Virus record (IMG/VR): IMGVR_UViG_3300030109_003432
Location: 1-30,143 of that record
Source: a virus
DNA length: 30,143 nt
Direction: 5' to 3' (one strand)
The translations under genes were made by a program, and so were the position numbers. Shown here one piece after another: positions 23,369 to 29,800 of the stretch; within the stretch, counting starts at the first letter, position 1, and the number at the start of each line of letters is the position of its first letter. Below the pieces are notes generated by a model. That model was not told the origin of the DNA, ran no database searches, and saw only the letters and a list, made by a program, of their open reading frames with translations.

Positions 23369-23380
23369 TGGGTATTAGAA
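23369..23380 (-). promoter_or_regulatory. TTCTAATACCCA word, copy 2 (candidate promoter)
   Basis: Exact match to 20182-20193. It overlaps the TAA stop of the methyltransferase (TTC TAA), so its first half is under coding constraint. Confidence 0.45.
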
Positions 23381-24889
23381 CCAATCTGATATGTTCATTT
23401 GCGTTGAACGTGGTTTAGGTATGAATTCCGCTTCTTCAATTTCATACTCTCCCCAATGTGCTATTCTATGCCGTGCGATATTCAGGTATTCCTCATCCAT
23501 CTCAATTCCTACGAAGTTATATCCCTCAAGACAGGCTGCTATCCCTGTTGAACCACTACCCATGAATGGATCAAGCACGATACCTCCCTCTTTTGTAACC
23601 AATTTTGATAAATACCTCATCAGACTGATAGGCTTCACGGTTGGATGATTGTTACCATCACACCCCGCATTCCTTTCAGACTGTGATACCTTCGGGCAAT
23701 AGAAGAAGCGAGAGCCACCTCCTAGTCCGTCAGAAAAACCATTGGAGTCGCCCTTTTTTGCCGGATTAGTCCATGCGTTACCTGTCCCGCCTTGATTATC
23801 AGTATTTCTTGAAGAATTCTTAGGATTACCTACCATTGGGGCTTGTTCGTCTAAGATAGCACCTGCTACTTCATCCATGATTACATTAGAAGGCCAACGG
23901 CCTTTAGGTGAAAACACATCGACTCTTTTTTTGTGGCCGGTGTCTTTCCAAACGGCCTTTTCATGTTCCTTCGGTGCTTTCTCAGATGCTTTTTTGTTTC
24001 TTGCATAACTTTCAGCGTCATACTCTATTCTGCACCCATCTATGTTCAAAGCACCCGTTCCTTGCTCAAGCACATTCTCAACCACCGTTCCTATCAATGG
24101 CTTACGAGCGACACAAACAGGCTCATGGGCGGGCTTGAGAGCCGTTCCCCAACCATCCCACTCTTTCGCCTTATCAGAACCCAATGCGTATATTTCCTCA
24201 TCTCTCGATTGAGATTCAGAATTGGGCCTTTTAGCAAAATCATCTCCCCCCGACCTCGCATGGGTTTTCACCGCCAAAAATTCACCCCTCACTTCATCTA
24301 TTGAATTGAAAGGTAAATTGAAGGTAGCGCAAATTGTGTTAAATTGTTCATTCGTTGGGAGGCTATGCCCTAATTCCCAATTCGCTACGCGACCTGTTAG
24401 ATTTCCTGTTTTGCTTGGAAATAACTTAGAAATTTCCTTCTGCGGGATTTCATTCTCGGTTCTCCATTTCCTTAACCATTGGCCGAACCATGCAATACTC
24501 TCTCCACCTCTCTTATCTATCGCTTTGCTGATGTTATGCGATTTGGGGAATCCACTAAAATAGAGCCAACATACGATTGAATCTCTAATCTCAAACCCTG
24601 CATCCTCGATATTAACAACCATTCGATGATAGGTTCTCGTTCCACTAAAGGCGAGTAAATGACCGCCGGGTTTCAAGACTCGTAATGCCTCCCTCCATAT
24701 CTCAACCGAAGGAACGTCATAATCCCATTCTTTACCCATGAATCCGCCTTTACTTGATTTACCACTATTACGGGCCGCGCTCAACCCGTATGGTGGGTCG
24801 GTCACGATAGAATCAACGGAGTTATCCTCCATTTCCTTCATTACGTCTAGGCAATCTCCCAACCTTAGATCGATTGTGGGAATAGACAT
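23375..24889 (-). CDS. Beta-class DNA methyltransferase (N6-adenine or N4-cytosine) with inserted XRE-type HTH and C-terminal PIP box
   Basis: This encodes 504 residues. Motif IV DPPY is at 31-34 and the SAM-binding motif DPFMGSGSTG near 440-449. The IV-then-I order defines the beta class. Between them is a segment with the pattern of an XRE/Cro helix-turn-helix (FGQWLRKWRTENEIPQKEIS, then VANWELGHSLPTNEQF), a known insertion in phage methylases, followed by the target-recognition region with KGRWPSNVIMDE. The C-terminus STQMNISDWF is an almost ideal PCNA-interacting peptide (Qxx-hydrophobic-xx-aromatic-aromatic) at the extreme end. Likely roles are host-restriction evasion or marking of new virus DNA. 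No cognate restriction enzyme is visible. Confidence 0.9.
   Translation of the reverse strand: MSIPTIDLRLGDCLDVMKEMEDNSVDSIVTDPPYGLSAARNSGKSSKGGFMGKEWDYDVPSVEIWREALRVLKPGGHLLAFSGTRTYHRMVVNIEDAGFEIRDSIVCWLYFSGFPKSHNISKAIDKRGGESIAWFGQWLRKWRTENEIPQKEISKLFPSKTGNLTGRVANWELGHSLPTNEQFNTICATFNLPFNSIDEVRGEFLAVKTHARSGGDDFAKRPNSESQSRDEEIYALGSDKAKEWDGWGTALKPAHEPVCVARKPLIGTVVENVLEQGTGALNIDGCRIEYDAESYARNKKASEKAPKEHEKAVWKDTGHKKRVDVFSPKGRWPSNVIMDEVAGAILDEQAPMVGNPKNSSRNTDNQGGTGNAWTNPAKKGDSNGFSDGLGGGSRFFYCPKVSQSERNAGCDGNNHPTVKPISLMRYLSKLVTKEGGIVLDPFMGSGSTGIAACLEGYNFVGIEMDEEYLNIARHRIAHWGEYEIEEAEFIPKPRSTQMNISDWF
23881..23902 (-). repeat. 22-bp direct repeat (methyltransferase copy)
   Basis: Exact match to 25477-25498. 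It lies in the target-recognition region of the methyltransferase. Confidence 0.85.
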
Positions 24890-24900
24890 TGTATCATTTC

Positions 24901-24993
24901 CTAATACTGATTACCGCAAACACGGCAAACCTTAGCACCAGCAATTCTAGGGTGATGAAGACGACAAATCGCTGCTTTATCCTCTTTAGACAT
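24901..24993 (-). CDS. Candidate zinc microprotein (30 residues)
   Basis: MSKEDKAAICRLHHPRIAGA, then KVCRVCGNQY: one C-x2-HH cluster plus one CxxC, a plausible zinc site. It starts two bases after the stop of the 39-residue gene, behind GGTGAT, and ends 12 bases before the methyltransferase start. A longer frame to 25083 exists but overlaps that gene. Confidence 0.4.
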   Translation of the reverse strand: MSKEDKAAICRLHHPRIAGAKVCRVCGNQY

Positions 24994-24994
24994 A

Positions 24995-25114
24995 TCACCA
25001 CTTACTCGTTTTACCCTTCTTCTGAATGTATGCCAATTTCCTCCGAGCCGCTTTACGCTCGGTTTTTCCTTTACGTTGTGCAATTCTAGCCGCTTTACTT
25101 TTTGATTCAGTCAT
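24995..25114 (-). CDS. Candidate basic microprotein (39 residues)
   Basis: The frame starts at the ATG at 25114, behind a purine-rich GCGAAGAAGA, and encodes MTESKSKAARIAQRKGKTER followed by a Lys/Arg-rich helix ending GKTSKW. Highly basic, so nucleic-acid binding is possible. It competes with an overlapping 60-residue frame; gene spacing favours this one. Confidence 0.45.
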   Translation of the reverse strand: MTESKSKAARIAQRKGKTERKAARRKLAYIQKKGKTSKW

Positions 25115-25135
25115 TCTTCTTCGCCTCGCATTCTT

Positions 25136-25525
25136 TTACCGTTGGCCGTTGGCCTTCCTTTTTTCTTCTGATTTGCGTTCAATTGCACGAACCTTCTCCA
25201 AATTATTCTTACGGTATTCTCGTTGTCTTACATTCCGTTTTGCCTTAGTCTTTTGATAATATTCATTGGATCGAGAAATACGGCATTCATCACAATACTT
25301 TTTGTTTCGTGTATAGGAAAAGATAGTGTCACAAGTCCCACACATCGTAATTTTCCTTGTCGCAATTCCTCCCCATATTTGCTTTATTATTTCATCATCC
25401 ATTGCACAATTACCTAGCAGAAAGGCATTCATTCTTCTAATCCATTTAGGATCATAGTCCGGTTCATCAGGCACGGTTACATTAGAAGGCCAACGGCCCG
25501 CATTATCGCAGCAATCACAACTCAT
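25136..25525 (-). CDS. Mosaic zinc-ribbon protein with methyltransferase- and helicase-derived N-terminus
   Basis: This encodes about 129 residues. The first nine residues (MSCDCCDNA) and the next ten (GRWPSNVTVP) are encoded by DNA repeated exactly elsewhere: 25500-25520 equals 26998-27018 in the large helicase, and 25477-25498 equals 23881-23902 in the methyltransferase. A zinc ribbon follows (CGTCDTIFSYTRNKKYCDEC), then a long basic helix (RNVRQREYRKNNLEKVRAIE). The ribbon is of the kind found beside HNH or recruitment domains. The function is unknown. The start at 25525 overlaps the upstream stop. Confidence 0.65.
   Translation of the reverse strand: MSCDCCDNAGRWPSNVTVPDEPDYDPKWIRRMNAFLLGNCAMDDEIIKQIWGGIATRKITMCGTCDTIFSYTRNKKYCDECRISRSNEYYQKTKAKRNVRQREYRKNNLEKVRAIERKSEEKRKANGQR
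25477..25498 (-). repeat. 22-bp direct repeat shared with the methyltransferase gene
   Basis: Exact copy of 23881-23902, encoding RWPSNV in both genes. Confidence 0.85.
25500..25520 (-). repeat. 21-bp direct repeat shared with the large helicase
   Basis: Exact copy of 26998-27018, encoding CDCCDNA in both genes. It lies one base from the methyltransferase repeat. Confidence 0.85.
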
Positions 25526-25862
25526 ACAAATCATCCTCGTATCTCTTTAGCAGGTTTGCCCGCCAATTCCTCGTTCTATTGACTCGACTATACTTCTTGA
25601 GGACTTTACCCTCCTTCTGCTTTAGAATCGTTCTAATCGCATCAGAACCACTTGAACGGGAATAGCCGGTTCGCTCATCCACCGTTGAGTAAATCCTCAC
25701 TACGATATTAGGATCATATTGTGTCGGTCTTTCGTATGTGATTTCATAAGAATGATTCCCGAAGATGCCACGTTCAGGCGTAATACGGCTGAATCCCTGT
25801 GCTTCTATTAGAAAGGCGTTCATTTCCTCTAACGATATGGTTTGTGTGCGTGAGCCTTTCAT
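25515..25862 (-). CDS. Conserved small virus protein of unknown function
   Basis: This encodes about 115 residues. MKGSRTQTISLEEMNAFLIE, then IVVRIYSTVDERTGYSRSSG, then SDAIRTILK resemble a small uncharacterised phage protein family with a beta-rich core that ends in a basic helix (WRANLLKRYEDDLYEL). It starts inside the TGA of the upstream membrane micropeptide (TGATG), behind GAGGTGGA. Function unknown. Confidence 0.65.
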   Translation of the reverse strand: MKGSRTQTISLEEMNAFLIEAQGFSRITPERGIFGNHSYEITYERPTQYDPNIVVRIYSTVDERTGYSRSSGSDAIRTILKQKEGKVLKKYSRVNRTRNWRANLLKRYEDDLYEL

Positions 25863-25939
25863 CAAATCCACCTCGTTATGATGTATGCAATAATCGTTCC
25901 TAATGTGAATCCTATGATTCCTAACAACATATCGTTCAT
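25862..25939 (-). CDS. Single-membrane-segment micropeptide (25 residues)
   Basis: MNDMLLGIIGFTLGTIIAYI, then ITRWI: nearly the whole peptide is one hydrophobic transmembrane helix with Arg near the C-terminus. GGAGGCACGGCA precedes the ATG, and stop/start overlaps link it on both sides, which argues for a real gene. A role in the membrane (holin-like or regulatory) is possible but not shown. Confidence 0.6.
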   Translation of the reverse strand: MNDMLLGIIGFTLGTIIAYIITRWI

Positions 25940-26064
25940 TGCCGTGCCTCCATTCTTTTCTTCATCGCTATTTCACTATTTACACAGACATAGCATAAGG
26001 TTCGACCATTGCTAAATCCTTTTGTAATTCGTTTGCATTTAGGATTGTTACATTCCCACGTCAT
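25936..26064 (-). CDS. Zinc microprotein (42 residues)
   Basis: MTWECNNPKCKRITKGFSNG, then CYVC. Four cysteines in two pairs suggest a zinc knuckle; the tail KKRMEARQ is basic. It overlaps the membrane micropeptides on both sides by ATGA junctions. Confidence 0.6.
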   Translation of the reverse strand: MTWECNNPKCKRITKGFSNGRTLCYVCVNSEIAMKKRMEARQ

Positions 26065-26132
26065 ATCATCAACCCCGCAATTGAAATCATTACTATGAAC
26101 AGATATGCAAACATGAAATCAATGACGTTCAT
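26061..26132 (-). CDS. Single-membrane-segment micropeptide (23 residues)
   Basis: MNVIDFMFAYLFIVMISIAG, then LMI: a hydrophobic helix with only one charged residue. It starts within the TGA of the upstream gene (ATGA) and ends within the ATG of the zinc microprotein. GGAGG lies in the upstream coding sequence at workable distance. Confidence 0.5.
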   Translation of the reverse strand: MNVIDFMFAYLFIVMISIAGLMI

Positions 26133-26338
26133 AGTAACCATTCCTCCGCCATTTTTCTTGAAGGGTGATTCTGAGAGGTTCTCTTTTCAATATGTTCGAT
26201 TATCTTCTGAATCTTCTCCTTCACTTCTCCTTCAATGGATTCACCCGATAATGACTTCTTTAGCACCCGACTGAGTATTAGAATCTCAAACTCTTGATGA
26301 ACACAAATTCGATTTAATTCCTCGGCCACATTTACCAT
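26129..26338 (-). CDS. Helical 69-residue protein
   Basis: MVNVAEELNRICVHQEFEIL continues as charged amphipathic helices (GEVKEKIQKIIEHIEKRTSQ). It may dimerise through a coiled coil. The start follows the upstream TGA directly. No family recognised. Confidence 0.55.
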   Translation of the reverse strand: MVNVAEELNRICVHQEFEILILSRVLKKSLSGESIEGEVKEKIQKIIEHIEKRTSQNHPSRKMAEEWLL

Positions 26339-26437
26339 TCAATCACCCCTAATCTCATCTTGAATAGGCTCCGTTGCCTCTCGATATGATTCCCAAACGT
26401 ATTCATCGGTTTCAACTATCATTACTAACTTCATCAT
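26339..26437 (-). CDS. Acidic microprotein (32 residues)
   Basis: MMKLVMIVETDEYVWESYRE, then ATEPIQDEIRGD: a beta-strand followed by an acidic helix. It overlaps the upstream stop (ATGA) and abuts the next start. Function unknown; gene spacing is the main support. Confidence 0.45.
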   Translation of the reverse strand: MMKLVMIVETDEYVWESYREATEPIQDEIRGD

Positions 26438-26583
26438 TCTTCTTCATCTCTCATTGGATCATTATCTTCATCATCTCTCATTTTGAACAGACTATTGCCG
26501 ATGTATTTGTAGTTAGCATTAGGATAACCCCATTTATTCAGGTCGGTTGCACTCAGGTCTTCTTTGGTGTAGGTTTTATTCAT
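26434..26583 (-). CDS. Unrecognised 49-residue protein
   Basis: The product begins MNKTYTKEDLSATDLNKWGY and ends in an acidic tail (MRDDEDNDPMRDEEE). The ATG at 26583 follows GGAGG by nine bases; an earlier ATG at 26592 sits too close to it. It overlaps the upstream gene by eight bases. A promoter word ends 52 bases upstream. Confidence 0.55.
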   Translation of the reverse strand: MNKTYTKEDLSATDLNKWGYPNANYKYIGNSLFKMRDDEDNDPMRDEEE

Positions 26584-26893
26584 CTTCATCATCCTCCGTA
26601 TTTTGGGTGGATAGCAGCGTAGCCCCCTCAAGGCTATGAATGCTCTTTAGGGTCATACACCCCATGCAACCTATTTCCTCGCCTTCTAGCACCTCTCCAT
26701 GCGTCAAAATCAAGCAATTCCCACAGACATGAGAACCGTTTGACCTGAGATAGAGAGAACCAGCGTGGTTGCAGGTATGCTCGCACTCACATTGAGGGGA
26801 TGGAGAGGTCGCCCTCCCCACCCCTGTTTTGTATGCCGCTTTCACCCATTCAGGCTCATAGCCGCCGCCCTGCATTTCCGTCGATGAATCCAT
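26576..26893 (-). CDS. Cysteine-rich (zinc-binding) 105-residue protein
   Basis: It starts MDSSTEMQGGGYEPEWVKAA behind GAGG (about 7-base spacer) and overlaps the last 38 bases of the helicase gene. Three clusters, CECEHTC, CGNC and CMGC, suggest two zinc sites. I recognise no family. The longer frame to 27115 runs through the helicase and is rejected. Confidence 0.6.
   Translation of the reverse strand: MDSSTEMQGGGYEPEWVKAAYKTGVGRATSPSPQCECEHTCNHAGSLYLRSNGSHVCGNCLILTHGEVLEGEEIGCMGCMTLKSIHSLEGATLLSTQNTEDDEDE
26635..26646 (-). promoter_or_regulatory. AGAGCATTCATA word, copy 4 (candidate internal promoter)
   Basis: Exact 12-base copy inside the 3' coding part of the 105-residue gene. A start site about 25 bases on would give a short leader with GGAGG for the 49-residue gene. 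Confidence 0.4.
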
Positions 26894-29800
26894 AGTAGCC
26901 CTCATTCCTAACAGGCATCGCTGAATAGATAGCCCAACATCGTTCCGAACAAAATGCTCTCTCGCCGGTCGGTAAATCCTCATCGACAAATGTGGCTGCA
27001 TTATCGCAGCAATCACAATCCTTGAATTGACGTGAAAGTGATTTGCTTCTATTAGAAGGGTCATCGGCGGCATTGGCTTCAAGCGCATTAGCGGCATGAT
27101 ACCAACCCCTTTCATTCAATTCACCCCACGATTCGGTGCATTTTCCTTCTTTGCCTAATGGGTCATTTTTCAAATCTTCAATCCATTGCAATTCTTCTTT
27201 GCTAGGCTCAGGCAATTTAGACTCATCCTCAATTTCATACACATAATGATCAGCCGTCATCGACCACGAATCCTTTTCCATATCCGCTAGAACCATGATT
27301 GTTTGCTTCTTAGCACGGGTCATAGCCACATACAGAATGTTTGCTTCGGCTACTGCATTAATTGGGTGGCTCTCCATTAGATGATTCAACATGAAGCATG
27401 GTCTAGTAGTGGGTTTGCCGTCTTGGTCTTCTCCCATCGTGCTGATGATACAGAATACATACTCGGCCTGTTCTCCTTTGTATCGATGAACCGTGCTGAG
27501 GGCTACTGCATTCTCCGAGTCGGAGAATAGGATATCCTTCAACCAATTCTCGACCTCATCAATAGTCATCGAATCGCCTTCGCTCTTTTCCAATGCTAAT
27601 AGAATGAGCGATTGAGTTAGGTTTAGCAAATCGACCTGCTCATTGTATTGTGGCTCTTTACCGGCTGCTGAGGCATCATTACCGGCTCGCTGAATGGCTT
27701 GTTTCAACAGATAGTCATTCAGGGTATTGACGTGTCTAACGACGGTTGATTCTGTGAGGCGACCTTCTCTTAGACCCAAACCTACCCTAGTCTGATTGAC
27801 CTTTGTTGGATCTGCGGGTCTATCCTTCTTGGCTAATGTAATCACATCCTTAACCAAACCACCATTTGTTGATGGAGTCTTGATAGGAACGCCCTTGAGG
27901 ACTAATCCTGTGATATACTCTCCTAGAGGGGCAGCCATTCGGCAAATGATAGAAATGGTTGTATCAGCATTTGCTTCTCTTAGTGCAATCACCTTATCGA
28001 TGACCGAAGTGCTAGGCATTACTAACGTCTTCTCACCTTGAGGCCATCCTTCGATACTAGGTGATTGATGCTCTTGGTAATCAGGAATGTCTGCATTATC
28101 GCCCCATTCACTTCTAACTAATTCAGTAGCACCTAACATAGTCTTTCTAGCATGACTAGCAACCTCATGTGTGCCTCTCCAACAAACAGTCATTGAATAT
28201 TCATCAGCATCAATAGCGGCTGCATTGTCGGTCATAGAAGACGCTCTAGCACCTGCAAATTGCATGATAGATTGTTTTCTATCTCCTACGAATACTATTG
28301 AGGTATAGTCGCCACAGACACGGCGTATCAATTCGCCCTTAGTGAAAGATAAGTCCTGAACCTCATCTATTAGAACCACATCGAATAACTCATCCTCAGA
28401 AGCCTGAATATCAAGAACATGAGGCAACCACACTTGATCTGTGAAGGATAGTGTGACTTCTCCATTCTCGTCATTGACGGGTATTTCCTCATCCGGTGCT
28501 TCATCACCAAATCCTTCTAATGAACACTTAGCACCCCACTTCTTCTTGAATGCTGCAACCAATACCTTCGCCTTATCGTCATCCTTGATTCGATGAGGAT
28601 ATGCACCCGTTTTGGTCGCCTTACTTCTAAGAGAATCGACCGCTCTCATACTAGCACCATCAGGGAATTTGACCTTAGCCGTTGCTGATTGACCGCCTGA
28701 GAAATTGACTACAATTCCATTACCGTTCTTGATGAATTGAACCGACCATTCACCATTAGACTTCGATGGTGTAAAGGTCTGCACGTTATCTCTTGGAGGC
28801 CATAGCAATTGGGTATTTCCTAAGACTCTAAACGTGTTCCAATCGTCGTCATCAGTCAGCATATACAATGGGTATAAATCCACATCAAAACGCCCTTCTT
28901 GAGCATCATACGCCTTCATTACTGAGGCGGGATGGTCGATAGGTCTAGGGATAATAATGTCCGTAGCCATCTTATCTCCGACTTTGGGATATTGGAGGCT
29001 AGGATTGAATGCCTGAGTCATCCCTTCTATTAGAACCTCATAAGCGAGCCGATAAACGACGTTAGAGCCTAGACCCCAAATGATTGCACCACTAGAAGCA
29101 TCAACCCCTCTAATAGAACCGGCTTCGGCAATTATCGATTGCATTTCATCAACAGACTTCTGATGAGATCGATGAGGCTTGAATCCTTCATCCATCAGAA
29201 CCTCACAGATGCGTTGTAATTCTGTGGCTAACTTGAACCATGTTTTACGAGAATTAGTCTTAATTCCTGAGTCCTGTTGCTGCCTGACTAATTGATTCAC
29301 TAGACCTCTAGCAGCAGCCAATTTCTGCAAATGGTCGCCCCGTGTGGTTCTGTATATCTCCCCTAGATGTTTGCCTACCGCCATACGGCTTAGGACTCGA
29401 TAACGTGGTGTGCTGCCCTCCATATTGACGGCTACACCCCGTCGGTTGCCTTCATCCCTCAATAGACGATATCCTAATGCTTGAACGGAGTTAGAGCCAC
29501 CAATCACGGTCGCACCATTGAAGCCGTCTTTCTTCGCTTCTATTAGAACGTCTTTCAGAATACCTGCAATCGACCGATTGAATGCACTAGCCATCAACCG
29601 TGCATTCGGGTTGATGTTATGCACAGTATCGATTATCGCTCTCAGGATTGTGGTTTTACCTGAACCTGCAACCGACTCAATAACCATCCTCGCCGGTGGT
29701 AAAACCTCAGGGTCGAAGGTTTGCGCTGAAAAGTGATGAGCAAAAGCACCTAAGATATGCTCTTGTTCATTAGACCACTTATTGCCGTCATAATCTGTTT

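Noticed and set aside
23933-24563. Plus-strand frames opposite the methyltransferase
   Set aside because: Antisense shadows of a well-supported enzyme.
26894-27115. N-terminal extension of the Cys-rich ORF through the helicase 3' end
   Set aside because: It overlaps the zinc-knuckle coding part of the helicase for 220 bases. An ATG with GAGG at 26893 explains the gene better.
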